This document shows positions 33,440-42,511 of a stretch of 64,000 bases of DNA, piece after piece; within the stretch, counting starts at the first letter, position 1; each line of letters opens with the position of its first letter. Location: positions 1 to 64,000 of the forward strand of contig JAYRJQ010000017.1 of the NCBI GenBank assembly GCA_041906185.1, in the 5' to 3' direction. The position numbers were made by a program, and so were the translations under genes. Source of the stretch: Roseateles_B sp041906185 (GTDB lineage Bacteria > Pseudomonadota > Gammaproteobacteria > Burkholderiales > Burkholderiaceae_C). The notes under the pieces were generated by a model. The model was not told the origin of the DNA. It made no database searches and was given only the letters and a program-made list of their open reading frames with translations.

Positions 33440-34618
33440 ATGGCAGACCAAGACGCACAGGACCGCAACCTACCCGCATCGGCCAAGAAGATCCAGCGAT
33501 CTCGGGCCGAGGGTCAGCTGCCGCGTTCGCGCGACCTGCCGCACTTCGCGATGCTGGTCAGCGGCGGCGCGCTGCTGTCCGCGACGGCGCCCCAGGCCCT
33601 GGACTGGCTGCAGAAGATGCTCCAGCACGGGCTGCGCTTCGACGCCCAGCTGCTGCAGCGCCCCGGCTTCATGGGCGAGCGCCTCGGCGAGCTGACCCTG
33701 CAGGCGCTGATGTTCCTGCTGCCCTTCTGCGGCATGCTGATGCTGGTGGCCGTGGCGGCCAACGTCGCCGCCGGCGGCTGGAACTGGACGATGAAGCCGC
33801 TCACCCCGCGCTTCGAACACCTGAATCCGCTGCAGGGGCTCGCGCGCCTCTTCCAGTGGCAGCACCTCGGGCAGGCGCTCAAGGCCGTGCTGCTGGCGCT
33901 GCTGCTCGGCGGCGTGGGCGCCATGGTGCTCAAGGACCGCATTGCCGGCTACGTGGGCATCATGTCCGTGCCGTTGCCCAGTGCCATCGCCTATGCCGGC
34001 CAGCAGCTGATGCAGGGCCTCGCGCTGCTCGGGCTGGCGCTGGCGCTCTTCGCCGTCATCGATGTGCCGCTGCAGCGCCATCTCTATCTCAAGCGCCTGC
34101 GCATGAGCCGCGAGGAGGCCAAGCAGGAAATGAAGGAGATCGAGGGCAACCTCGAGATGAAGGGCAAGATGCGCGCCCGCATGCGCGAGATGGCCAAGCG
34201 CCGCATGATGGCCGCCGTGCCCACGGCCGACCTCGTGGTGATGAACCCGACCCACTACGCCGTGGCGCTCAAGTACGAAGAGGGCAGCATGGCCGCGCCC
34301 AAGGTCGTGGCCAAGGGCACGGACCTCCTCGCCTTCCGCATCCGCGACCTCGCGAAGGACTCGAAGGTGCCCGTGCTGCAGTCGCCCATGCTGGCCCGCG
34401 CGCTGTACGCGCATGCCGAGGTCGACCGCGAGATTCCCGCCGCTCTGTTCGCCGCCGTGGCGCAGGTGCTGGCCTACGTGTACCAGCTCAAGGCCGCGAT
34501 GGCCGGCCGCGGTCAGGCGCCCACGCAGATGCCCGATCCGCAGGTGCCGCCCGAGCTGGACCCGCACAACAAGCCGCATCGCGCCCCCGATGCCGACCTT
34601 CTGGAGGATGAGGCATGA
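33440..34618 (+). CDS. flhB: Flagellar export switch protein FlhB
   Basis: 392 residues: four membrane helices in the first 210 residues, then a cytoplasmic domain with the autocleavage site NPTHY (Asn269-Pro270). FlhB is part of the export gate and changes substrate specificity from rod/hook to filament when FliK acts. The C-terminal tail is longer than in enterobacteria, with a proline-rich end. It overlaps flhA by four bases. Confidence 0.97.
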   Translation: MADQDAQDRNLPASAKKIQRSRAEGQLPRSRDLPHFAMLVSGGALLSATAPQALDWLQKMLQHGLRFDAQLLQRPGFMGERLGELTLQALMFLLPFCGMLMLVAVAANVAAGGWNWTMKPLTPRFEHLNPLQGLARLFQWQHLGQALKAVLLALLLGGVGAMVLKDRIAGYVGIMSVPLPSAIAYAGQQLMQGLALLGLALALFAVIDVPLQRHLYLKRLRMSREEAKQEMKEIEGNLEMKGKMRARMREMAKRRMMAAVPTADLVVMNPTHYAVALKYEEGSMAAPKVVAKGTDLLAFRIRDLAKDSKVPVLQSPMLARALYAHAEVDREIPAALFAAVAQVLAYVYQLKAAMAGRGQAPTQMPDPQVPPELDPHNKPHRAPDADLLEDEA

Positions 34619-36705
34619 ACGCCCTGATGGCTCAGTTGCAGGCGATGCTCGGCCCGCGCGCGCAGATCATCGGCGCGCTGGGCGCGCCCGCCGCCATCCT
34701 CATGATCCTGTCGATGATGGTGCTGCCGCTGCCGCCCTTCGTGCTGGATCTGCTGTTCACCTTCAACATCGCGATGGCCGTGATGGTGATGATGGTGGCG
34801 GCGAACATGCTCAAGCCGCTGGACTTCGCCGCCTTCCCGACGGTGCTGCTGCTGACCACGCTGATGCGCCTGTCGCTGAACGTCGCTTCCACGCGCGTGG
34901 TGCTGCTGCAGGGGCACACCGGCACGGGCGCCGCGGGCCGCGTGATCGAGTCCTTCGGCCACTTCCTGATCGGCGGCAACTTTGCCGTCGGCCTGATCGT
35001 GTTCGCCATCCTCGTGGTGATCAACTTCATCGTGGTGACCAAGGGTGCGGAGCGCATCGCCGAGGTCGGCGCCCGCTTCACCCTGGATGCCATGCCCGGC
35101 AAGCAAATGGCCGTGGACGCGGACCTGAACGCCGGCCTGATCGACGAGAAGGAGGCCAAGCGCCGCCGCGCCGAGCTGAGCGACGAAGCGGACTTCTTCG
35201 GTTCCATGGACGGTGCGAGCAAGTTCGTGCGCGGCGATGCCGTGGCCGGCATCCTGATCCTCTTCATCAACATCATCGGCGGCTTCATCATCGGCGTGGC
35301 CCAGCACGGGCTGTCCGCCGGGCAGGCGGCCGATTCGTACATCCTGCTGGCCGTCGGTGATGCGCTGGTCGCCCAGGTGCCCGCGCTGCTGATCTCCGTT
35401 GCGGCGGCCATGGTGGTGTCGCGCGTCGGCAAGGACAAGGACATCGGCACGATGATCGGCCGCCAGGTCTTCGGCTCGGCCAAGAGCCTGGCCATCACCG
35501 CTGGCGTCATCGGCATGCTGGGCCTGATCCCGGGCATGCCGCACCTGGTCTTCCTGATGATCGCCTCGGGCCTGGGCTACCTCGCCTGGTGGCTCAAGCG
35601 CAAGGAGCAGCTCGCCCAGGCCGCCAAGGCCGAGCAGATGCCGCCGCCGCCCCCCGAGGCCAATGCCGAGGCCAGCTGGGACGACCTGCAGCCCGTGGAC
35701 GTGCTGGGGCTGGAGGTCGGCTACCGCCTGATCACGCTGGTGGACAAGAACAAGGAGGGCGACCTGCTCTCGCGCATCAAGGGCGTGCGCCGCAAGTTCG
35801 CGCAGGAAGTGGGCTTCCTGCCGCCGGCCGTGCACATCCGCGACAACCTCGAGCTGCGCCCGAGCCAGTACCGCCTGATCCTGCGCGGCGCCGTCATCGG
35901 CGAGGCCGAAGCCTATCCCGGCATGTGGCTGGCGATCAACCCGGGCCATGCCACGCAGAAGCTCATCGGCACTTCGACCACCGATCCCGCCTTCGGACTC
36001 CCCGCCACCTGGATCGAGGAGCGCCAGCGGGAAATGGCCCAAATGGCCGGGTTTACGGTGGTTGATTGTTCGACTGTCATCGCCACCCATCTTTCACACT
36101 TGATGCAAGTTCACGCGGCCCGTCTCCTGGGCCGGGTGGAGACGCAGCAGCTGGTGGATCACCTCACCAAGCTGCAACCCCAGTTGATCGAAGACGTGAT
36201 ACCCAAGATGGTCGGCATCGGCACACTGCAGAAGGTTCTCCAGTTCCTGCTGGAGGAGGGCGTGCACATCCGCGACATGCGTTCCATCGTCGATTCCATC
36301 GCCGAGAACGCCACGGCCACGACCGATCCCATCGAGCTGGGCCGCCGGGTGCGTGTGCATATCGCGCCGGCCATCGTCCAGCAGATCTACGGCCCCGTGA
36401 AGGAGCTGGACGTGATCGCGCTCGAACCCGAACTGGAGCGCCTGGTGACCCAGGCCCTGAATTCCCCGCATGGCGCGGCACTGGACCCCGGCGTGGCCGA
36501 TACCCTCGCCCGCAGCGCGGCCGAGCAGAGCCAGGCCCAGGAAGACCGCGGCGTGCCCGCCTGCCTGCTGGTGCCGGACCTGATCCGCGCGCCGCTGGCC
36601 CGCCTGCTGCGCCGGGCCGCCCCGCGTCTGAAGGTGCTGGGCCACAGCGAGATTCCCGAGACCCATTCGATCCGCATCGGTTCGATCATCGGAGCGGCCG
36701 CATGA
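34615..36705 (+). CDS. flhA: Flagellar export gate protein FlhA
   Basis: 696 residues: about eight membrane helices in the first 330, including the conserved FHIPEP-type region (KQMAVDADLNAGLIDEKEAKRRR). The large cytoplasmic domain that docks chaperone-substrate complexes follows. It acts as the proton-driven export motor. The start overlaps the flhB stop (ATGA). flhF begins 46 bases downstream. Confidence 0.98.
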   Translation: MNALMAQLQAMLGPRAQIIGALGAPAAILMILSMMVLPLPPFVLDLLFTFNIAMAVMVMMVAANMLKPLDFAAFPTVLLLTTLMRLSLNVASTRVVLLQGHTGTGAAGRVIESFGHFLIGGNFAVGLIVFAILVVINFIVVTKGAERIAEVGARFTLDAMPGKQMAVDADLNAGLIDEKEAKRRRAELSDEADFFGSMDGASKFVRGDAVAGILILFINIIGGFIIGVAQHGLSAGQAADSYILLAVGDALVAQVPALLISVAAAMVVSRVGKDKDIGTMIGRQVFGSAKSLAITAGVIGMLGLIPGMPHLVFLMIASGLGYLAWWLKRKEQLAQAAKAEQMPPPPPEANAEASWDDLQPVDVLGLEVGYRLITLVDKNKEGDLLSRIKGVRRKFAQEVGFLPPAVHIRDNLELRPSQYRLILRGAVIGEAEAYPGMWLAINPGHATQKLIGTSTTDPAFGLPATWIEERQREMAQMAGFTVVDCSTVIATHLSHLMQVHAARLLGRVETQQLVDHLTKLQPQLIEDVIPKMVGIGTLQKVLQFLLEEGVHIRDMRSIVDSIAENATATTDPIELGRRVRVHIAPAIVQQIYGPVKELDVIALEPELERLVTQALNSPHGAALDPGVADTLARSAAEQSQAQEDRGVPACLLVPDLIRAPLARLLRRAAPRLKVLGHSEIPETHSIRIGSIIGAAA

Positions 36706-36751
36706 GCGCCCGCCTGCCGATGACCGGTGCCCTGCCTTGCCAGGAGGCCGC

Positions 36752-38401
36752 ATGAACGTCAAACGCTTCACCGCCCGTACATCCCGCGAGGCCCTCGCGC
36801 TGGTGCGCCAGGCCTTTGGCGACGATGCCGTCGTGCTGTCCAACAAGCCCTGCGCCGAAGGCGTGGAGGTGCTGGCCATGGCCCCCGAGGGCATGACGCA
36901 GATCGAGCGCGTGGCCGCCTCGGCGCCGCGTGCCGAGGCCCGCGGCCCGGCCCGCGTGCAGGCGCGCCCCGCGCAGGCCCAGGTGCCGACGATGGCCGGC
37001 AGCGCCCGCCTCGCGCAGCGCGTGGCCGAGCGCCACGAGCGCATGGAGCCGGCCTTCGGCCAGCCCGTGGATGCCGACGTCCAGACCCTCGCGATGAGCA
37101 CGCTGAGCTTCCAGGACTACGTCCGTGAGCGCATGCTCAAGCGCCGCGCGGCCGAGCTCAACGGCCAGCCCGATCCCATGGAGATGGCCGCGCCGGCGCC
37201 CGAGCTGCCGACGCCAGAGAGCCTCGTCGGCATGACGGCAGCGCGCCAGCAGCGCGCCCAGGCCGCCATGCAGACGCTGGGCGCCCGTCGCCTGGACGCC
37301 CAGGGCGCCCCGATGCCGGCCCCGGCCGCCGAGCCGCCTCGCCGCAACCCGCCGGTGCTGCGTGACGAGATCCGCCTCTCCGCCGAGCAGCGCCCCGTGC
37401 CGCAGCTGGCCGACATGCCTGGCAGCGCCCGCCGCGACCAGCAGGACATGATGAACGAGCTGCGCTCGATGAAGGGCCTGATCGAGGAGCGCTTCGGTGC
37501 CCTGGCCTTCATGGAGAAGCTGCAGCGCCAGCCCGCGCAGGCCCGCCTGACGCAGCGCCTGCTGGACGTCGGCTTCTCGCCGGCCCTGGTGCGCAAGCTG
37601 GTCGAGGGCTGCCCGGCGCATCTGGACGGCAAGGACGGGGCGGACGAGACGCCCTGGGCCGCCCAGGTGCTGGCCCGCAACCTCATCACTGACGAGATGA
37701 ACCCGCCGCTGGAAGAGCAGGGCGGCGTCTTCGCCCTGATCGGCTCGACCGGCGTGGGCAAGACCACCACGACCGCCAAGATTGCCGCCGCCTTCGCCAC
37801 CCGGCACGGCGCCTCGCAGCTGGGCCTCATCACGCTGGACGCCTACCGCGTCGGCGCCCATGAGCAGCTGCGCGCCTACGGCCGCATCCTCGGCGTGCCG
37901 GTGCACACCGCGCACGACCGCGCCTCGCTGGAGGACCTTCTGGAGCTGCTGTCGGGCAAGAAGATGGTGCTGATCGACACCGCCGGCATGGCCCAGCGCG
38001 ACAGCCGCACCCACGAGCTGCTGGAGATGCTGGCCCACCCGAGCATCCGCCGCATCCTGGTGATCAACGCCGCCCAGCAGGGCGAGACGATCGAGGACGT
38101 GGCCGGCGCCTGGCGCGCCCAGACCTGCCAGGGCGTGGTGCTGTCCAAGATCGACGAGGCCGTGAAGCTGGCACCGGCGCTGGACACCATGATCCGGCAT
38201 CGTTTGCGCATTATTGGCGTTGCCAACGGGCAGCGGGTGCCGGAAGATTGGCATCGCCTGTCGGCCCAGGCCCTGGTGCAGCGCGCGCTGCGCAGCCAGG
38301 CCCACGCCGCATGGCGCATGGACAGCGCCGATGTGAACCTGATCTTTGCCGGAGGCCCCGCGCTGGCCGCCGTGCAGGCCACCGCCGCGGGCGTGCACTG
38401 A
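36752..38401 (+). CDS. flhF: Flagellar placement GTPase FlhF (SRP family)
   Basis: 549 residues. The N-terminal B domain begins MNVKRFTARTSREALALVRQ. A long Ala/Arg/Pro-rich linker (about 45-220) leads to the N and G domains with P-loop GSTGVGKT (331-338), TLDAYRVGAHEQLRAYG, IDTAGMAQRD and SKIDEA. FlhF sets the pole and number of flagella and is normally paired with FlhG. AGGAGG nine bases upstream of this ATG rules out the slightly longer reading from 36737. Confidence 0.95.
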   Translation: MNVKRFTARTSREALALVRQAFGDDAVVLSNKPCAEGVEVLAMAPEGMTQIERVAASAPRAEARGPARVQARPAQAQVPTMAGSARLAQRVAERHERMEPAFGQPVDADVQTLAMSTLSFQDYVRERMLKRRAAELNGQPDPMEMAAPAPELPTPESLVGMTAARQQRAQAAMQTLGARRLDAQGAPMPAPAAEPPRRNPPVLRDEIRLSAEQRPVPQLADMPGSARRDQQDMMNELRSMKGLIEERFGALAFMEKLQRQPAQARLTQRLLDVGFSPALVRKLVEGCPAHLDGKDGADETPWAAQVLARNLITDEMNPPLEEQGGVFALIGSTGVGKTTTTAKIAAAFATRHGASQLGLITLDAYRVGAHEQLRAYGRILGVPVHTAHDRASLEDLLELLSGKKMVLIDTAGMAQRDSRTHELLEMLAHPSIRRILVINAAQQGETIEDVAGAWRAQTCQGVVLSKIDEAVKLAPALDTMIRHRLRIIGVANGQRVPEDWHRLSAQALVQRALRSQAHAAWRMDSADVNLIFAGGPALAAVQATAAGVH

Positions 38402-38448
38402 GCGCGCCCGGAACCCTCGAACGCATCGCGACCCGAACCGAGACCCCC

Positions 38449-39258
38449 ATGCGCGAGCCGCCCTTCAGCAAGACCCCGCAAGACCAGGCCGACGGCCTGC
38501 GCAAGCTCTTTGCCGCCTCCCGCACCCGCATCATCCCCGTGGTGAGCAACCCCGAGGTGCTGGACTCCGGCGTGCTGCTGGAAGGCCTGTGCGCGGCCTG
38601 CTCCGAGATGGGCCTGCAGACGCTGGTGGTCGACGCGGGTGAGCTGTCGCCGGCGGCCTCCGAGATGGCCGCCGTGGACCTGTCGGCCTGCGTGGAGCGG
38701 TTGTCCGCTCAGGTGAGCTACCTGGCGGCCCGCGGGCTGCCGCTGCGCTACATCAACGCCAATGGCTCGGCCGCCGAATTCCTTCAGGCGCTGGCCGAGG
38801 CCGCTCCGCGGGCCGACGTGATGATCCTGCACGCACCGGCCGCGGAACTGGCCCGCGTGCTGAACTCCCGCGAGATGCGCCCGGTGCTGCTGGCCGACAC
38901 CGACGCCCGCAGCGTCACCCACGCCTATGCCGGCATGAAGTGGCTCAGCCAGCGATCCGGCATCATGGTCTACAGCCTTTTGATGGCCTGCCACCCGCAG
39001 CTGCGCCTGGCGGAGCGCATCGCCCAGCAGATCAGCAGCTGCGGCGATGGCTTCCTGGGCGCGGTGCTGCGCGACTGGGCCTGCATGGATCCCCGCACGC
39101 CGCCATCGGCGCCGCTGTCGCCCGAAGTGCGGCACCTGGCCCGTGAGCTCCTGGCGGTCGTGCCTCAGGGCTTCGCCCCGGACGCGGCGCATAACGCCCG
39201 GCCGCTGCGCCCCCTGGTGAATCTCCGTCCGGCGCGGCCCGCGGTGGCCGCCAACTGA
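38449..39258 (+). CDS. FlhG-like (MinD/ParA family) protein lacking a P-loop
   Basis: 269 residues in the flhG position between flhF and fliA. The fold pattern fits FlhG: strand IIPVVS, helix, strand TLVVDAG, and LLADTDARSVTHAYAGMKWL, which aligns with the FlhG segment around TDAYALIK. The Walker A motif (KGGVGKT type) that should follow the first strand is absent, replaced by NPEVLDSG. It probably cannot hydrolyse ATP as FlhG does. It might be a regulatory pseudo-ATPase. Longer frames upstream overlap flhF and look non-coding. No strong ribosome site is visible at this ATG. Confidence 0.75.
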   Translation: MREPPFSKTPQDQADGLRKLFAASRTRIIPVVSNPEVLDSGVLLEGLCAACSEMGLQTLVVDAGELSPAASEMAAVDLSACVERLSAQVSYLAARGLPLRYINANGSAAEFLQALAEAAPRADVMILHAPAAELARVLNSREMRPVLLADTDARSVTHAYAGMKWLSQRSGIMVYSLLMACHPQLRLAERIAQQISSCGDGFLGAVLRDWACMDPRTPPSAPLSPEVRHLARELLAVVPQGFAPDAAHNARPLRPLVNLRPARPAVAAN

Positions 39259-39274
39259 TGTGCAGGAGCTGAAG

Positions 39275-39988
39275 ATGTATACCGCCAAAGGCCGCCTCGA
39301 CAACTCGGCGCTGATCCGGCAGTACAGCGGTCTCGTCCGACGCCTGGCGCACCAGATGATCGCCAAGCTGCCGGCCAACGTGGAGCTGGACGACCTGATC
39401 CAGGTCGGCCTGATCGGGCTCACCGACGCGCTCTCGCGCTTCGACGTGGCGCAGGGCGTGCAGTTCGAGACCTTCGCGACCCAGCGCATCCGCGGCGCCA
39501 TGCTGGACGAGCTGCGCGGCGGGGACTGGATGAGCCGCGGCACGCGCCGCCAGCAGCGCTCGATCGAGACGGCCGTGCACAAGCTGGAGCAGCGCCTCGG
39601 CCGTGCGCCCCAGGAATCCGAGATCGCCGCCGAGATGGGCCTGAGCCTGGGCGACTACCAGGAGATGCTCTCCAAGGTCCGCGGCACGCAGCTGGTGTAC
39701 CTCGAGGACATGAGCGGGGACGAAGGCAGCGACGACTACCTGGACCGCCATGTGGTCGACGAAAGCAACAACCCCATGGCGCAGCTGCAGGACCATCGCA
39801 TGCGCGAGGCCCTGGTCGCCGCCATCAAGAACCTGCCGGAGCGCGAGCAGTACGTGATGAGCATGTACTACGAGCACGACATGAACCTCAAGGAAATCGC
39901 CGCCGTTCTGAAGGTGACGGAGTCCCGGGTCTGTCAACTGCACAGTCAGGCGATCGCCCGCTTGCGCGTGAAGCTGCGCGACTGGTAA
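39275..39988 (+). CDS. fliA: Flagellar sigma factor FliA (sigma-28)
   Basis: 237 residues with sigma regions 2 (LPANVELDDLIQVGLIGL; FETFATQRIRGAMLDELR), 3 (APQESEIAAEMGLSLGDY) and 4 (NLKEIAAVLKVTESRVCQLHSQAIARLR). FliA directs RNA polymerase to late flagellar, motor and chemotaxis promoters; candidate sites are listed in this window. AGGAG six bases before the ATG at 39275 fixes the start rather than the GTG at 39260. The gene starts 16 bases after the flhG-like gene. Confidence 0.97.
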   Translation: MYTAKGRLDNSALIRQYSGLVRRLAHQMIAKLPANVELDDLIQVGLIGLTDALSRFDVAQGVQFETFATQRIRGAMLDELRGGDWMSRGTRRQQRSIETAVHKLEQRLGRAPQESEIAAEMGLSLGDYQEMLSKVRGTQLVYLEDMSGDEGSDDYLDRHVVDESNNPMAQLQDHRMREALVAAIKNLPEREQYVMSMYYEHDMNLKEIAAVLKVTESRVCQLHSQAIARLRVKLRDW

Positions 39989-40030
39989 AACCGGCACCGG
40001 ACGGCCGCAGGTGCCGCCTGGAGAGTTCGC

Positions 40031-41386
40031 ATGAAGTCCTGGTGGCAGCCCGGCGCCCGCGCGCCGGCCCCTCAATCCGCTGATACCCCTGAGCACCGCG
40101 AGGTCACTGACGCGCAGTCGCTCGTGGGCTCGCTCGCGCAGCCGGTGTCCAACCTCGGCCGCGATGCCGCCGAGGTGCGGGGCGCTCTGGAAGACACGCA
40201 GAAGGTGATCGTCGCGCAGCGCGAAGCCATGCAGGCGCTCGAGCTCGAGCTGCAGCAGGTCCAGCGTGCGCAGTCCGGCATCGCCGCGGCCACGGCCGAG
40301 TCCATCGCAGCCGTCGCCCGGGCCCGCGAGGCCCTGCACAAGATCGGCGCCGAGGTCGGCGGCATCGTGCAGACGCTGCGTCAGGTGTCCGACGCCGCCT
40401 CCGACATCACCCGCATCGCCCTGCAGACCCGCCTCGTGGCCTTCAATGCCTCCGTCGAAGCGAAGCGCGCCGGCGAGGCCGGGCGCGGATTCGGCGTCGT
40501 GGCGGATGCCGTCAAGGATCTCGCCACGCAGGTCGAGCAGAGCTCCAAGTCCATCATGGGCACCGTGGGGGCGCTGGACGCCCGCATCGACAGCTTCAGT
40601 CGCGAGCTCAGCAGCGAAGGCCGGCAGGCCCAGGAGAGCACCATCCATGCCGCTTTCGGCATCGTGCAGGCGGACGTGCAGCGCATCGCGACGGCCGCCG
40701 ACCAGAGCCAGCAGACCACGGCCGCCCTGGCCGAGCGGGCCGCGACGCTGGGCGGTGACGTGGCCCTGGCCCTTCGCCACATGGACGCCGCCTTTGCCTG
40801 CAGCGACCGCTTCCTGCGCCTCTCGGAGGACCTGATCGAGCGCATCGCCTCCTCGGGCGTGCGTGTGGAGGACGCGCTCTACATCGAAGGCGCCCAGCAG
40901 GCGGCGCAGGAGGTCGGCGAGCTGCTGGAGCGCGCCGTCGCGCAGGGGCAGATCTCGCTGGCGGACTTGTTCGACGAGCAGTACCAGGCGCTGCCCGGCA
41001 CCCAGCCTGCCCAGCACCGCACGCGCTTCAGTGATCTGGCGGACCAGCTCTTCCCGGCCGTGCAGGAGCGCATGCTCCAGCTCTCCGACAAGGTCGTGTA
41101 CTGCATTGCCGCGGATCGCAACGGCTATGTCTCGACGCACAACCGCAAGTACTGCCAGCCGCAGCGCCCGGGGGATGTGATCTGGAACACCGCCAACAGC
41201 CGTTACCGCCGCATCTTCAACGACCGCACCGGCCTGGCCTCGGCACGCAACGAGCGGCCCTTCCTGCTGCAGACCTACCGCCGTGACATGGGCGGCGGCT
41301 GCTTCGTGCTGCTCAAGGAGGCCTCAGCGCCGATCCGTGTGCAGGGCCGCCACTGGGGCGGTCTGCGGCTCGCGTTCAGCTTCTGA
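40031..41386 (+). CDS. Soluble chemoreceptor: MCP signalling domain with C-terminal sensor-like domain
   Basis: 451 residues with no membrane helix. The signalling coiled coil comes first (about 30-280), with a recognisable hairpin tip near ALQTRLVAFNASVEAKRAGE and GRGFGVVADAVKDLA. A globular C-terminal domain (about 300-451: ISLADLFDEQY; DKVVYCIAADRNGYVSTHNR; IFNDRTGLASARNERPFLLQ) has a Cache/PAS-like pattern. The order is the reverse of membrane receptors. It should signal to CheA from the cytoplasm. It follows fliA by 42 bases and may be co-transcribed. The ligand is unknown; GGAGAG lies before the ATG. Confidence 0.82.
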   Translation: MKSWWQPGARAPAPQSADTPEHREVTDAQSLVGSLAQPVSNLGRDAAEVRGALEDTQKVIVAQREAMQALELELQQVQRAQSGIAAATAESIAAVARAREALHKIGAEVGGIVQTLRQVSDAASDITRIALQTRLVAFNASVEAKRAGEAGRGFGVVADAVKDLATQVEQSSKSIMGTVGALDARIDSFSRELSSEGRQAQESTIHAAFGIVQADVQRIATAADQSQQTTAALAERAATLGGDVALALRHMDAAFACSDRFLRLSEDLIERIASSGVRVEDALYIEGAQQAAQEVGELLERAVAQGQISLADLFDEQYQALPGTQPAQHRTRFSDLADQLFPAVQERMLQLSDKVVYCIAADRNGYVSTHNRKYCQPQRPGDVIWNTANSRYRRIFNDRTGLASARNERPFLLQTYRRDMGGGCFVLLKEASAPIRVQGRHWGGLRLAFSF

Positions 41387-41393
41387 GCGGGCG

Positions 41394-42191
41394 TCAGCGC
41401 CGCTCAATGGCCGCTGCCTGAGGCGGCGCGATCGGGGAGGCTCGCCCGTTGACCCCGAGCAGCCACAGCAGCGCCGCCCCCAGCAGGGCCTGTGTGAGCG
41501 TCGTCCATTGCGCGCTGACGTCGCCGACGAAGGTGGGCACGTAGGCATGCCGCCACGGCGATGACGTGGCCAGCGTCAGGTTCCAGCCGGCGTGCAGCAG
41601 GGCGGTCAGCCAGAGGCCGCCGCGGCCCAGGCTCAGCGCACCCAGGACCGCGCCCCACAGGAGGTATCCCACGACGGTGCTGCCGCTGCTTCGAGCGGCC
41701 GGCCCGTGGCACAGCCAGAAAACCGTGGCCTGGAGGGCGATGCAGGCCGCGACGGGCATCCCGCACCTCATCAGCCGTCCCAGCAGGACCCCGCGGTAGC
41801 AGAACTCCTCGATGAAGGCTGACGCCCCGGTGACCGCAAGCGTCATCAGGAGGGCCGGCGCGCCGCTGCTCAGCAGGATGTCGACGTGGACCTCGCCGGC
41901 AAACAGCCAGTAGGTGGCCAGGGCCGCAAGGGCAGCAGCCCAGACGGCGCCGAGGCCGTGGGGTCGGCTGCGTGGGGGTGGGGCGTACCGGCCGGCGAAA
42001 AGGCGCCTGGCGACGGCAAGGCTGGCGGCCAGGAGCAGCCAGGGAAGCGCCTGCTCAAGCAACGTGGGCAGGGCCAGGGGCCGCAGGCACGTGATGATCG
42101 TGGCCGCGGCCTGGAAGAGGCAGAACTCGACGAGCGCGAACTCCAGCAGGGCGCAAAGGCCGCCCCGCAGGAGGTGCCCGTCGATCTTCAT
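41394..42191 (-). CDS. CPBP-family intramembrane metalloprotease (CAAX protease/bacteriocin-immunity type)
   Basis: 265 residues, with about seven or eight hydrophobic helices. All three CPBP motifs are intact: EExxxR as Glu128-Glu129-Arg133, FxxxH as Phe158-His162, and HxxxN as His200-Asn204. Family members are membrane glutamate proteases; some process prenylated or peptide substrates and some give immunity to bacteriocins. The ATG lies four bases after the stop of a 58-residue double-glycine-leader peptide gene on the same strand, so the two are probably one operon. Whether it is an immunity protein or a processing protease is open. Confidence 0.8.
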   Translation of the reverse strand: MKIDGHLLRGGLCALLEFALVEFCLFQAAATIITCLRPLALPTLLEQALPWLLLAASLAVARRLFAGRYAPPPRSRPHGLGAVWAAALAALATYWLFAGEVHVDILLSSGAPALLMTLAVTGASAFIEEFCYRGVLLGRLMRCGMPVAACIALQATVFWLCHGPAARSSGSTVVGYLLWGAVLGALSLGRGGLWLTALLHAGWNLTLATSSPWRHAYVPTFVGDVSAQWTTLTQALLGAALLWLLGVNGRASPIAPPQAAAIERR

Positions 42192-42195
42192 GCCA

Positions 42196-42372
42196 TCAGC
42201 GCGTCAGGCATTCGATGGCCGACTGCCAGAACGTTTTGCCCTTCGTGCCTTCGTAGACCATGCAGTCGCCCAGGCTCTGGGTGCCGGTGTAGTGGTAGTC
42301 GTCACCCATCTTGGTGGCGCCCACTTCTCCTCCGCTCACTTGCTCGCAATCCAGTGGATTCAGTGCTTGCAT
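42196..42372 (-). CDS. Small peptide with double-glycine (bacteriocin/microcin-type) leader
   Basis: A 58-residue gene. The first 15 residues end LDCEQVSGG, the pattern of class II bacteriocin leaders cut after Gly-Gly by peptidase-C39 ABC exporters (conserved Leu7, Glu10, Val12, Gly14-Gly15). The predicted mature part (residues 16-58) is 43 long, with Cys37 and Cys55 able to form one disulphide and Trp49. Net charge is slightly negative by count, unlike most cationic bacteriocins. GAGGG eight bases before the ATG supports translation. It is followed after four bases by the CPBP membrane protease gene. No exporter gene is in the window. It could instead be a signalling peptide. Confidence 0.6.
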   Translation of the reverse strand: MQALNPLDCEQVSGGEVGATKMGDDYHYTGTQSLGDCMVYEGTKGKTFWQSAIECLTR

Positions 42373-42511
42373 TGCAATTCCCTCTTTGATGATGTTTGAA
42401 ATCGCCCGCTTCGGGTGAAGCGGGCGCGCTCATCTTACGAGGTAGGTCAGCGTCCATCGGGCCGCCCCGGGTGAGTGAGAATGCACAGCGCACGCCTGAC
42501 GCGTGCCGGGG

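Noticed and set aside
38248..38448. Upstream extension of the FlhG-like frame
   Set aside because: It overlaps the end of flhF, is Arg/Ala/Pro-rich and has no homology pattern; the protein pattern begins after the ATG at 38449.
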